The notes below the pieces were generated by a model that had not been told where the DNA came from, made no database searches, and saw only the letters and a list, made by a program, of their open reading frames with translations. Shown one piece after another: positions 9,080-17,898 of a stretch of 64,000 bases of DNA. The stretch comes from Thermocrinis sp. (lineage in GTDB: Bacteria; Aquificota; Aquificia; Aquificales; Aquificaceae). Every line of letters starts with the position of its first letter. Position 1 is the first letter of the stretch. The stretch covers positions 124,001-188,000 of the forward strand of contig JAJHRQ010000001.1 in the NCBI GenBank assembly GCA_020833645.1. The letters run 5' to 3'. A program made the translations under genes and the position numbers.

Positions 9080-9771
9080 AGCGACTTTATCCTTTCTATT
9101 ATTTTTGCAAGAAGTTCGAGGGTTATAGGTACTTGTTTTTGTTTAACTTCCTTCTTCTTACGTCTTATCAAACCCAGAGCTAGAAAGGCATACAGTGCCC
9201 TATCTACAAGTAAGCTGTCCTGATTGACCATTTGCCTTATCTGCAGGACTGTCCTTTCGCCATCAATTAGGGAAAGAATATGCTCTTCCATCTGGTTCAG
9301 TTTTGCTTTCTGCAATACTTCTTCCTTACCGGGAACCCTCTCAAAAAGTAGCATTTCGTCCGATATTTTCCTTTCAACCTCCTCTGGAGTTAAATTACGC
9401 GATGCAAGAACTATAAGCTGTTCTATTGGATACACCACTGGATATTCCCTTCCGTATTTTATGAACCCCGGCATAAAGGAAAAAATGCCTTCCTTCATAT
9501 TCAGTCGTGAAATTAGGAAGCGCTCTATTGTTTTTGGTAAGCTCTCCGCGTTCATGCGCAATTTGCTGAGTAAAAGGTCAAAATCCTTATCTGTGTAAAC
9601 TCTATAAACCTTATCTATGGGTCTTGCAAAAACAATCTCTCCATCCTTTACATAATAGGCACAGGTTAGGTCTTTCCACTCTACGAAAAGAATTCCGCTC
9701 TTCCGATCTCTTCCAATTACCTGGAAAATGTCCACAAAGTTAAAATTTCTTAGGTCCCCCGTCAGAGCCAT
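9076..9771 (-). CDS. DUF4388 (PATAN-type) domain protein
   Basis: The first 100 residues, starting ALTGDLRNFNFVDIFQVI and continuing KSGILFVEW and YYVKDGEIVFA, match the DUF4388/PATAN domain found in bacterial signalling proteins that often accompany MglA-type GTPases and response regulators. The C-terminal part is helical, with a winged-helix-like stretch around GERTVLQIRQMVNQDSLLVD. There is no signal peptide. It lies between the GTPase and the roadblock gene, so an adaptor or effector role in the switch is a reasonable guess. Confidence 0.75.
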   Translation of the reverse strand: MALTGDLRNFNFVDIFQVIGRDRKSGILFVEWKDLTCAYYVKDGEIVFARPIDKVYRVYTDKDFDLLLSKLRMNAESLPKTIERFLISRLNMKEGIFSFMPGFIKYGREYPVVYPIEQLIVLASRNLTPEEVERKISDEMLLFERVPGKEEVLQKAKLNQMEEHILSLIDGERTVLQIRQMVNQDSLLVDRALYAFLALGLIRRKKKEVKQKQVPITLELLAKIIERIKSL

Positions 9772-9777
9772 GACACT

Positions 9778-10131
9778 TCAAAAGAATTCCTTAAGTTTCT
9801 CTTGAGCCTTCTTGATCTCCATAAGAAGGAGACCCAGCTTTGCGTTGTTGTCTGCGAGGACCACCATCACCGCATCAGTTCCAACGCCGGTCAGTATAAC
9901 ATATCCGTCGCTACCTTTTATGGTTATCTGCTCTAAGGTCCCCTTGGCCAGCTCCTCAGCTACCCTTTCGCCCAGGGACAAAATGGCAGCGCTCATAGCC
10001 GCTATTCTGTCTTCTTCCATACCAGGCTTAAGCACGGAGGATATAGGCAAGCCATCTGCAGATACTAAAGATGCCCCCTCAAGCCCTGTGTTTTTAATCA
10101 ATTCCTGAAGGATCTGTGAATACCTATCCAT
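9778..10131 (-). CDS. Roadblock/LC7 domain protein (MglB-like)
   Basis: 117 residues with the roadblock fold: ILQELIKNTGLEGASLVSADG at the start, a central MSAAILSLGERVAEEL helix, and YVILTGVGTDAVMVVLADN leading into a long C-terminal helix. MglB-type roadblock dimers act as GTPase-activating or scaffold partners of MglA-type GTPases. It is the first gene of the three-gene cluster, with a six-base gap to the DUF4388 gene and a GGAGGG ribosome site. Confidence 0.87.
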   Translation of the reverse strand: MDRYSQILQELIKNTGLEGASLVSADGLPISSVLKPGMEEDRIAAMSAAILSLGERVAEELAKGTLEQITIKGSDGYVILTGVGTDAVMVVLADNNAKLGLLLMEIKKAQEKLKEFF

Positions 10132-10160
10132 ATTTCCCTCCTTACCTTATTTATAAAATC

Positions 10161-11000
10161 TTATTTGTAAAATAGTGTATCATAAATTAGCCCGGTTAGT
10201 ATAGAAAATATAAACCATCCTGCAGAGTATGCAAAAACCACCTTTCTGGGAAGAAAGGAGAAAAGGGCAAAGATGGTGGGCAGACAAACACCACTACTAC
10301 CAAGCATAAAGGCTATCGCCTGACCGGTGGTAAAACCCACATCCAACATTGCCTTTCCTAAAACCACATCCTCACCGGAGCACACATATATAGGCACTGC
10401 CACTAAAGAGATCAGAGGATAAGCCAAGGGCGTTTTGGAAAGGCTGGCAGTGAGCCACGTAGGAGTAAAGGTTTTTATCAGAGATGCTATCGCAATGCCA
10501 ATGAGTAGATACTTTACCACTGGCAACTGTTCTCTTAAGCCCTCCAAAAAGGCGGACCTTTTGGAAGAGCTATCTCTTATTTTCATCTGAAGGGTAGGCG
10601 GTTTTTTAAAGAAGTATTCAACCGCAAAGGCTACCAACAACGCGTAAGCCAAAGAAAACACAAGTCTATAGATGAATACATCCAACCCAAATAGTCCATA
10701 GGTCAATAGCAGAATCACAGGGGACAAGGTAGGTGCAGTTATCAAGAAGGCAAGAACGGGACCATAGCCTTTAGAGTGGCTGTTGATAAAGTTAGCAAAG
10801 GGTAGCATGGAGCAGGAACACATAGGTGAAACTGCACCCAAAAGGGCTGTAAATATAGGTGCGGAACGCCTTTTGGAAAGGAACTTTAGGAAAAAGGAAG
10901 GTTTAACCATTGCCTTTAGGAAGGCGCTAACAAACATGGCCAGCACAAAGAAGGGAACTATTTCCACAAGATAGGAATAAAAGTTCTTAAAAAATTCCAT
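10161..11000 (-). CDS. Predicted permease (UPF0718/ArsP-like), possible metal efflux
   Basis: A membrane protein of about eight segments in two related halves, each with a hallmark loop: AVSPMCSCSMLPFANFINSH in the first, and CSGEDVVLGKAMLDVGF plus LGSSGVCLPT in the second. The CSCS motif with a following Pro places it in the permease family (PF03773) that includes ArsP and transporters linked to Cu/Zn tolerance. It lies 16 bases downstream of the interrupted P-type ATPase, and both are probably metal-related. The substrate is not determinable from sequence. Confidence 0.75.
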   Translation of the reverse strand: MEFFKNFYSYLVEIVPFFVLAMFVSAFLKAMVKPSFFLKFLSKRRSAPIFTALLGAVSPMCSCSMLPFANFINSHSKGYGPVLAFLITAPTLSPVILLLTYGLFGLDVFIYRLVFSLAYALLVAFAVEYFFKKPPTLQMKIRDSSSKRSAFLEGLREQLPVVKYLLIGIAIASLIKTFTPTWLTASLSKTPLAYPLISLVAVPIYVCSGEDVVLGKAMLDVGFTTGQAIAFMLGSSGVCLPTIFALFSFLPRKVVFAYSAGWFIFSILTGLIYDTLFYK

Positions 11001-11016
11001 AGTCCTAAATATTAAT

Positions 11017-13029
11017 TTACCGCCTCAGGGAGTTTATGACCACGCTCAAGGAAGAAAGAGCCATAAGCAATCCCGCAAACTCCGGTTTTATAAACAGGTG
11101 AGGATAAAAAACTCCGTCTGCAATAGGTATAGCCAAGATATTGTAGCCAAAAGCCCACAGGAGGTTTTGCTTTACTCTTCTCCTTACCCATTGGGAGAGC
11201 TCAAAAAACTCCTTAAGTCCAACCAAGCCTGAGTTTAGGATCACATTGGTGGAAAACTTTGCCACATCAGTGCCAGAACCCATGGCAAAGGATAGGTCCG
11301 CCTTTGCGAGCACGGGTGCATCGTTTGTCCCGTCTCCAACCATTGCAACCCTATAACCCTTAGCCTGCAACTCCTCCGAAATTTCCAGCTTTCCCTGTGG
11401 GTCCCTTTTGGCAAACTATTTTTCAATGTTTAATTGCTCTGCCACTCTCTTTACCCTCTCCTCATCGTCCCCGCTTACCAAAATAACCTCAATTCCCATC
11501 CTTTTGAAGTATTCCAGCACCTCTTTGGCAGATTCTTTTATGGATTCCTCAAAGTAAAACTCTGCCAAGACTTTGCCGTCCTGTACCAACACCGTTTGAC
11601 CGTTTTTGCCCTTTCCCAACATATAGCCCTCGCAAAAGACGCCCACGCCCACCTCTCCCCTACAGTCTTTTAGTGAAAGCTGTTTTGCCCCAAGGCTTTG
11701 GCAGTATTCCCTTATGGCAACAGAGTATGGATGGTTAGACTTTAAAAAAAGGCTGTAGGCAAGGTCCAAGTAATCTCCGTAGGAACGCACCTCTTTTACT
11801 TTGGGCTTTCCTTCCGTTAATGTGCCCGTTTTATCCATAAGCAGAATATCAACCTTCTTTTCAAAGGCTTCCGGATTTTTAATGAGCACACCCCTTTGGT
11901 AAGCCCTTGTCAACCCTACCATTATAGCTAAGGGCACCGCTATGCCAAAGGCACAGGGACAGGATATTACCATAACAGCCAGAGAGAAGGTAATAGCCCT
12001 TTGGATGTCTCCCGTCTTGAAAAACCAAAGCAGGAAAACCAAAAAAGACAGGGCTATAACAAACTGCACAAAGTAGTGGGATACTCTGTCTGCAAGGCGT
12101 TGAACCTTTGGCTTTTTAACAAGGGCGGATTCCACCAACTTTATAAGCAAAGACACATAGCTTTTGGAAAAGGACTTTTCCACCTTGGCTACTCCGTATC
12201 CGTTCAACACTACGCTTCCCGAAAGCAAAAGGTCCCCTTCCTTCTTAAGAACGGGCAAGCTTTCCCCTGTAAGCATGGACTCATCTACCACCACCTTTCC
12301 CTCCACAAGCCTGCAATCTAAAGGAACCATATCTCCAGTCCTAAGCACGATTTTGTCTCCTATGAAAACTTCATACGCTTCCTTTTCCTCCTCTTTGCCT
12401 TCCTTTAGGATTTTTACTCTTAAACTCTGAAGACCGAACATCCTGCGGAGACTCTCGGTTGCCTTTCTCTTTGCCCTCTCTTCCAAAAATTTACCCGTTC
12501 TAACAAAGGTGATGAGAAAGAGGGAAGTTTCAAAAAGAGGTTCCTGGGGTTCCTCAGGAATGAGCTTAAACAGTGCCAGGTAGCTGTAAAGCAGGGCAGA
12601 GGTGCTACCCAAAGCTACAAGAAGGTCCATATTCCCGGTGCGTGCTTTAAGGGAATAATAGGCTGACCTGTAGAATTTAAAACCACCCACTAACTGCCCA
12701 AGGGTTGCCAAAAGGGCTTGCAAATAAACACTCCAAGGGTTATGCCAAAACATAGAAAGCATAACAACTGCACCAGACAGCCAGCAAAAGGCTAGTATGT
12801 AAGTTTCATACTGTTTAACATCATCCTTTTCCACTGTGTAGCCCAAAGACTCTATGGCTTCCTTTATATTTTCCGAACTCAAAAGTTCCTCGTTAAACTC
12901 TACCCATACCCTTCCCAGCTCAAAGGACACCTTTACATCAGAAACTCCGTGAAGTTTTTTAAGGGTTAATTCTATTGCCCTGGCGCAGTTGGCGCAGGTC
13001 ATACCAGATACTTTTAAGCTGACTTTCAT
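11017..13029 (-). pseudogene. copA: CopA-type heavy-metal P-type ATPase, interrupted by an in-frame TAG
   Basis: Read through, this is a complete 670-codon P1B ATPase that exports Cu+ or a related metal. It has an N-terminal metal-binding domain (GMTCANC), actuator loop DESMLTGES, transmembrane CPC motif (ISCPCAFG), phosphorylation site MDKTGTLTEG, nucleotide-domain SNHPYSVA and hinge VGDGTNDAPV. A single TAG at codon 538, between NIEK and FAKRDPQGK, splits it; the frame continues perfectly on both sides. Translated alone, the first piece lacks the GDGTNDAP hinge and the last two membrane segments and could not pump. A real nonsense mutation, a sequencing error or readthrough would all look the same here. 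Confidence 0.88.
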
Positions 13030-13097
13030 AGGTTTGTATTCTAAGCGTGAACTTGTGTTAATTCAATCCTTTAAATGTAATGATAAAATAAAGAAAA

Positions 13098-13796
13098 ATG
13101 CTCAGCAAAGAAGAAAAGGATAAAGAAGCAATCCTTAAGTATCTCCCACTGGTAAAGTCTATAGCCTACAGAATATACAAACATCTGCCCGACGCGGTAG
13201 ATTTAAACGACCTTATAGGTTATGGCATACTGGCGGTGGTGGAAGCCCTGCCAAAATTGGATGAAAGCAAAAATCCGGAGGCCTACCTCAGACTACGTAT
13301 CAAAGGCGCTACGTATGATTATCTTCGAAGCCTTGACTTTGGCAGTAAGTCTCTAAGAAAAAGAGAGAAGGAAATAAAAGCAAAGCTTGAGGAACTTACA
13401 AATCAGTTGGGAAGGGAACCCACCGACGAAGAACTCATCAAAGCCCTCGGCTACAAACCGGATGAATTTTACTCGGACCTTCAGAAAATCTCCGCTTCCT
13501 ATCTTCTTTCCTTGGATGACCTTTTTAAAGAAGGAAGAAGCTACGAAGAGGTTTTTTCTTCCCCGGTGGAAGAGAACCCGGAAGAGAGAGCAATAAAACA
13601 AAACCTGAGAGGGAAAATCCTCAAAGCCATAGAGGATTTAGACCACAGGGAAAAGTTGGTTCTACAGCTCATCTTTTATGAAGAGATCCCAGCCAAAGAA
13701 GTAGCAAAGCTACTTAAAGTTTCCACCGCAAGGGTCTCACAGATAAAGGAAAGCGTCCTGAGTAAGTTAAGAGAAAAACTAAAGGATATGGTATAA
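13098..13796 (+). CDS. fliA: Flagellar/alternative sigma factor FliA (sigma-28)
   Basis: A compact sigma factor that directs RNA polymerase to flagellar and chemotaxis promoters. Region 2 is seen at LPLVKSIAYRIYKHLPDAVDLNDLIGYG (quoted in part) near residue 15, region 3 at LGREPTDEELIKALGY, and region 4 with its helix-turn-helix at IPAKEVAKLLKVSTARVSQIK. Length and order fit FliA rather than RpoD or RpoH. No flagellar gene is in the window. rpmI follows after 10 bases. Confidence 0.88.
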   Translation: MLSKEEKDKEAILKYLPLVKSIAYRIYKHLPDAVDLNDLIGYGILAVVEALPKLDESKNPEAYLRLRIKGATYDYLRSLDFGSKSLRKREKEIKAKLEELTNQLGREPTDEELIKALGYKPDEFYSDLQKISASYLLSLDDLFKEGRSYEEVFSSPVEENPEERAIKQNLRGKILKAIEDLDHREKLVLQLIFYEEIPAKEVAKLLKVSTARVSQIKESVLSKLREKLKDMV

Positions 13797-13806
13797 TAGT
13801 AGCACT

Positions 13807-14010
13807 ATGGCTAAGGTGAAGATGAAATCAAACAGGTCTGCAAAGAAGAGGTTTAAGATAACTCGCACTGGAAAAATAAAGAGGTGGAAGTCGGGCGGAG
13901 CCCACTACAACACTAAAAAGTCTAAAAAGAGAAAGAGGGCTTTGAGAAAGCCAGACCTTGTCCACCCAAGCTGGGAAGACAAGGTGAGGGGAATGCTAAA
14001 GGAGTTTTAA
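13807..14010 (+). CDS. rpmI: 50S ribosomal protein L35
   Basis: A 67-residue, strongly basic protein with the typical start KVKMKSNRSAKKRFKITRTG and the HYNTKKSKKRKRALRKP run. Usually rpmI sits between infC and rplT; here it follows fliA and is not followed by rplT, so the operon has been broken up in this lineage. Confidence 0.96.
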   Translation: MAKVKMKSNRSAKKRFKITRTGKIKRWKSGGAHYNTKKSKKRKRALRKPDLVHPSWEDKVRGMLKEF

Positions 14011-14013
14011 CCT

Positions 14014-14175
14014 TTAGCCAGACAGTTCCCTCCAAAGTCCTTTAGCCCACTCCTCATACCTCTTTGCGGTTTTCCCTCTTTAGTTGATTAGCTACGGAGA
14101 TACCACCATAGCTACCGCCCACCATAACCACTTGCGACTTAGCCCTTTCTACTAACAGTAAATGACTTGTTTCAC
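14014..14175 (-). pseudogene. Remnant of a second FccB-like flavoprotein gene
   Basis: No intact ORF exists in this stretch, but two reading frames carry recognisable pieces. One reads VVMVGGSYGGISVANQLKRE, the dinucleotide-binding start of sulfide-oxidising flavoproteins. The next reads AKRYEEWAKGLWRELSG before a stop, which resembles the very end of the neighbouring FccB-like gene (ATYEWAKALYRDMF). The beginning and end of such a gene therefore lie side by side, with the middle (roughly a kilobase) deleted and the frame lost. From memory, Aquifex carries two fccB-like genes flanking a Rieske gene, which fits. Confidence 0.6.
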
Positions 14176-14277
14176 GTATTTACTCACCTCCATAACAACA
14201 CATTTATCCACAAGTTCCTTTGCCTTTGCAATACTGCCGTAGGTTTCCCTTAACTCCCTTTTGTAATTGTCAAAGAA

Positions 14278-14865
14278 CTAACTGAACTGATCCACTCCCA
14301 AAATACCAATGGCGTAGAATTTGCCCCCTTCCTCTTGTATAACCACTGATGCCAGAGGAACTTCCGGCGGTCCATCAACAACCTTTCCCCCTTCCCTTGG
14401 GTCATAAACTCCCAAGTGGGCACAGCATTGTATTATACCGGATTTTTTTGTAGTCTCGGAGGGTTTGTCCGGAGGATAGTAGTTTATGGAGTACTGCTTT
14501 GTGGGATAGCTCCATTGGTGGGCACAGATGGCGGAGTATGCCACTATGCTCTTTTTGCTTCCTACTCCACCTTGCCATTTGTAGGTTTTGCCATCCTTTA
14601 GCTTAACATCCACCGGTTTTACCTCTTCCCCGAGGTCTATCAAATAGCAAGGCGCGCTTGCGTGGGGGTAAAAGAATATGTAAGCATTGTGAGGTTTAAG
14701 ATCCTCCTCCCTTAGGGGAGAACCGTCTTCCTTTACAAGCAAGGCTTTTTTGTATGCTTTGAACATTCCCTCCTGTGCAGAAAGCAAATTGGAAAACACA
14801 AAAGGGTCTATCATAGATGCTACAGCAACCGTACTACAGGCTTTTAAGAAATCTCTTCTGTCCAT
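14278..14865 (-). CDS. soxF: Rieske 2Fe-2S protein, Tat-exported (SoxF-like), probably truncated by a TAG
   Basis: Starts MDRRDFLKACSTVAVASM, a twin-arginine signal. The Rieske cluster ligands are CAHQWSYP and QCCAHLGVYDP. The annotated end is a TAG after GVDQFS, but the same frame stays open for 41 more codons (FFDNYKRELRETYGSIAKAK and on, ending VKQVIYC) to another TAG at base 14152. That extension looks like coding sequence, so the gene probably once made about 237 residues and now carries a nonsense codon. The cluster fold is complete before the stop, so a shortened protein might still work. A good ribosome site (GGAGGT) precedes the ATG. It would pass electrons from the adjacent flavoprotein to a bc1-like chain (inference). 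Confidence 0.75.
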   Translation of the reverse strand: MDRRDFLKACSTVAVASMIDPFVFSNLLSAQEGMFKAYKKALLVKEDGSPLREEDLKPHNAYIFFYPHASAPCYLIDLGEEVKPVDVKLKDGKTYKWQGGVGSKKSIVAYSAICAHQWSYPTKQYSINYYPPDKPSETTKKSGIIQCCAHLGVYDPREGGKVVDGPPEVPLASVVIQEEGGKFYAIGILGVDQFS

Positions 14866-14914
14866 ATCTCAAACCTCCAAACATGAAAACGCCCCCAGAG
14901 GGGACCTTACCACA

Positions 14915-16232
14915 TTATGTAAACATGTCTCTGTATAAAGCCTTTGCCCACTCGTAGGTAGCGTTCGCCAGCGCCTTTAAACGTTCGTTGATAACCCTCA
15001 CCCTAGGCTCAATCTTTCCGTCCTTTAGCTCGTATGTAACGCTTATGACTATTGCTTCCTGAGGGTCGCCGTTTACCATAGAGTAGCATGTGTTGTCGGG
15101 AAGGGTGGGCTTGTATTCTTTGCCCTTGATCCTTGAAGCTATGACCTTGGCTACTATCTTACCCTGAGAATTTGCCATGTGTCCGCTCTTGGGATAAGGA
15201 ACGCCACTGATGACGTCTCCCACCAAGAATACATGCGGGTCCGCCTTTGCTTGGAAGGTAAGAGGGTCCTTGGTCTACCCATCCCGTGGGCTTGCCCTCC
15301 TTGTCCTTGGCTATCAGGTCTGCCATCCATACTAAATCACCCGCTTGATGGGGTGGAACCAGGTTAGCATCTGTAAACTTAAAGTCTCCTGCAGTCGTCT
15401 TGATGATTTTCTTTACGGGGTCCACCTCTTTTATGACTGCGTTTGGCACATACTCTATTATGCCAAGGTAGAGTTGCTCATAAGCTGCCCTGAAGCCCGG
15501 ACCTTTGGGTGCTATGTCTCCTTTGGGGTCAAGAATAATCACCCTTCCTTTTACCTTGTTCTTTTTAAAGACATAGGCGATCATCGCTGCCCTCTCGTAG
15601 GGTGCGGGCGGGCATCTGTATGCACCGGGAGGAACTGTAATTACAAAGTCGCCCTCTTCAAACTCCCAGACCTTTCTCTTTAGTGCGAGATTCTCGGAAC
15701 CCGGGATGAAGGCAAGTGGGTAATGCACCCTTGCGTACTCAGCCATCTGCTTGTCATCCTTGAACCAAGCGGAGTAGTTGTATCTTATACCCGGTGCCAA
15801 CACTAAGTAGTTGTATTCAATGTATCCTTTATTGGTATAAACTCTCTTCTTGTCCCTTTCTATTCCCAATACAGTTGCATTGATGAACTTGTAGCCATAC
15901 TTGGCGGCGGGTTGATAGTAATCGTGGGATAGGAAATCAAGGGAAACCAAGTCTGCAAGCCACAGATTGGATATGGGACAAGAGAGGAAGTTAGGTCTTT
16001 TTTCAATGAGGACCACTTCAATGTTGGGGTCTTCTTTTTTAAGGTATTTGGCTGCTGTTAAACCTGCCCATCCTCCACCGCACACCACCACCCTGTTTCC
16101 TTTGGGTGGCGGAAGCATGGCTCCCATTTTACCCACCTTTTCGGCAGCGGCAAAGGAAGGCTTTGAAGGCAGTGCAGATACAAGGGCACCCACACCCGCA
16201 AGCTTAAAAAGGTCCCTCCTGCTTACACTCAT
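14915..16232 (-). pseudogene. fccB: Flavocytochrome c sulfide dehydrogenase-type flavoprotein (FccB-like), frameshifted
   Basis: A Tat signal (SRRDLFKLAGVGALVSALP) is followed by the FAD-binding motif VVVCGGGWAGLTAAKYLKKE and the FccB pattern NFLSCPISNLW, with a redox cysteine, plus YRCPPAPYERAAMIAY. After GWVDQ the frame fails; the family sequence resumes one base out as KDPLTFQAKADPHVFLVGDV and runs to the C-terminal VISGVPYPKSGHMANSQG and ATYEWAKALYRDMF. One extra base near position 15274 explains it, and removing it gives a normal 438-residue protein. The ribosome site AAGGAGGTGG is intact. The role would be periplasmic oxidation of sulfide, feeding the Rieske protein next door. Confidence 0.85.
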
Positions 16233-16263
16233 ATTACCACCTCCTTGTTGATTGTTTTTTCTT

Positions 16264-16292
16264 AGTTTAGCTTTGAATTTTCAACCTTGCAA
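16264..16292 (-). promoter_or_regulatory. Possible promoter of the fccB-soxF unit
   Basis: On the minus strand TTGCAA and TAAACT are separated by 17 bases, about 25 bases before the ribosome site of the FccB-like gene. The spacer contains the dyad TTGAA-AA-TTCAA, a possible operator. The match is moderate and unsupported by other copies. Confidence 0.42.
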
Positions 16293-16355
16293 TAATAAAT
16301 GGTTAAAAAGCTATTAAGCTTTGTTATATAAGCCCTTTGAAATATTTGAATATTT

Positions 16356-16622
16356 TTATTTGCTACCACAAACGTAACAAACACCCTCCTGGGTTCTTGC
16401 CCAGTGGCGGGTGCCAGCCTTTATCTCCAGGCGGTCTCCCTCCTTCAGTTCAAAGATGCCCTCCTCCGTGCCGATCACAATAGAACCCTTATAAACCACC
16501 CTTATTTCATCCTCTGGGTGTGTGTGCCAGTCATAGAAAGTTCCCGGTGGGTCGCACCAAGTGTAGAGATTTTTATAGCCTTCCCTTCTTAGCTCCTCCA
16601 TTATGGCTTTTGGGTCTAGCAT
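16356..16622 (-). CDS. Small cupin-fold protein
   Basis: 88 residues forming a single cupin barrel: the first metal motif is DWHTHPEDEIRVVYKG and the second is GDRLEIKAGTRHWAR. Cupins of this size bind a metal through His and Glu and serve as small enzymes or ligand sensors; no substrate can be named. It ends with two cysteines (CYVCGSK). It lies upstream of the sulfide locus on the same strand and is divergent from the AtpI-like gene, only 17 bases away. Confidence 0.75.
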   Translation of the reverse strand: MLDPKAIMEELRREGYKNLYTWCDPPGTFYDWHTHPEDEIRVVYKGSIVIGTEEGIFELKEGDRLEIKAGTRHWARTQEGVCYVCGSK

Positions 16623-16639
16623 AGTTTAAATTTTAACCA

Positions 16640-16849
16640 ATGAGGGGTAAGGATTTTTTAGCCCTTACTGTAGGCTTCAACATTTTGGGTGGCGTTTTGG
16701 CGGGTCTGCTGGTGGGTTATGCCTTTGACATCTGGCTGATGGAGGGTCTTTTTGGGAAAAAAACTTTTCCCTTTGGACTCTTTTTCTTTTTCCTTGTTGG
16801 TGTGATCGCTGGCTTTAGAAACGCCTTTAGAGACTTAAAAAGATTATGA
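16640..16849 (+). CDS. AtpI/AtpZ-like small membrane protein
   Basis: 69 residues with two membrane segments: one after MRGKDFLALTVGFNILGGV and one in FGLFFFFLVGVIAGFRNAF. The glycine-rich first helix and the ...AGFRNAFRDLKRL end match AtpI/AtpZ proteins, which assist ATP synthase assembly or move Mg2+ beside it. No ATP synthase genes are in the window, and bioB follows directly. Confidence 0.65.
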   Translation: MRGKDFLALTVGFNILGGVLAGLLVGYAFDIWLMEGLFGKKTFPFGLFFFFLVGVIAGFRNAFRDLKRL

Positions 16850-16893
16850 ATAGACTTTGTATATTTTTTAAGAAAGATTATAATTTATTTGCT

Positions 16894-17898
16894 ATGGACA
16901 AGTGGGAAAAATTTTTAATAGAGCTTTCAGATAGAGTTATTAAAGGCGAAAAGCTGGGTAGAGAGGAGGCCCTTGCCATTTTACAAACGCCAGATGAATA
17001 CATAGCCCTTCTGGTGTATCTTGCCCAAAAGGTCAAAAATCACTTTCATGACCCTAACAAGGTGGAGCTCTGCTCAATAATAAACGCCAAAAGTGGGGCC
17101 TGCTCAGAGGACTGTAAATTCTGCGCCCAGTCTAAGTTTTATAAAACTCCCATAAATGTTTATCCTTTGGTGCCAAAAGAAGAGATTGTGGAGGGTGCCT
17201 ACAGGGCAGTGGAGTTTGGGGCAAACAGATACTGCATAGTTTTGAGCGGAAGGTCTGCCACACCGGAAGAGGTGGAAAGGATCAAAGAAAGCGTGGAGGA
17301 AATAAAAAAAGTAGAAGGCTTGCCCATCAATGTGTGCGTGTCTGCGGGCACACTGAATGAGGAGGCCCTCCTAAAGCTAAAATCAGCGGGTGTCAAAAGG
17401 GTCAATCATAACTTGGAGGCTTCCAAGAATTTCTTCCCAAAGATAGTCAGCACTCACACTTGGGAGGAAAGATATGAGACTATAAAGAGGATAAAAAAGG
17501 TTGGACTTTCCACCTGTTGTGGGGGTATCTTTGGGATGGGTGAGTCCGATGAGGACCGGGTAGATTTAGCCCTAACTTACAGTGAGCTGGAGGTGGATTC
17601 CATACCCTTGAACTTTTTGATGCCCATCGAGGGAACGCCCTTAGAGAAGGCACCGGGTGTGGAGCCATTGGAAGCCCTCCGTATAATTGCCATGTTTAGA
17701 TTTACAAACCCAAGGGCAGAGCTAAGACTCTGCGGTGGGAGGGAACAAACCCTCAGAGACTTTTACGGCATGGCAATGCTAATGACCAACGCCATGATGG
17801 TAGGAGGTTATCTAACAAGGGCAGGAAGGGACATAAAGAAGGATTATCAGCTCATAAAGGACCTAAAGCTTGAAAGGCTTGAAAAGGTTTTGGAATGA
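16894..17898 (+). CDS. bioB: Biotin synthase BioB
   Basis: A radical-SAM enzyme that inserts sulfur into dethiobiotin. The SAM-cluster motif is CSEDCKFCAQS near residue 70; GRSATPEEVERI and the TCCGGIFGMGES segment are also typical, and an NLEASK-type motif is present. The ORF track starts 16 codons upstream, but that stretch (MNRLCIFFKKDYNLFA) overlaps a TATAAT-like -10 and matches no family sequence, so I choose the ATG of MDKWEKFLIE. The 334 residues are then normal. Its stop overlaps the next start (ATGA). bioD lies elsewhere in the window. Confidence 0.95.
   Translation: MDKWEKFLIELSDRVIKGEKLGREEALAILQTPDEYIALLVYLAQKVKNHFHDPNKVELCSIINAKSGACSEDCKFCAQSKFYKTPINVYPLVPKEEIVEGAYRAVEFGANRYCIVLSGRSATPEEVERIKESVEEIKKVEGLPINVCVSAGTLNEEALLKLKSAGVKRVNHNLEASKNFFPKIVSTHTWEERYETIKRIKKVGLSTCCGGIFGMGESDEDRVDLALTYSELEVDSIPLNFLMPIEGTPLEKAPGVEPLEALRIIAMFRFTNPRAELRLCGGREQTLRDFYGMAMLMTNAMMVGGYLTRAGRDIKKDYQLIKDLKLERLEKVLE

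Noticed and set aside
11017-14300. TAG used as a sense codon (amber recoding)
   Set aside because: TAG clearly ends many intact genes here, among them murD, ftsI, gspG, gspF and lptF/G-like, so general recoding does not fit.
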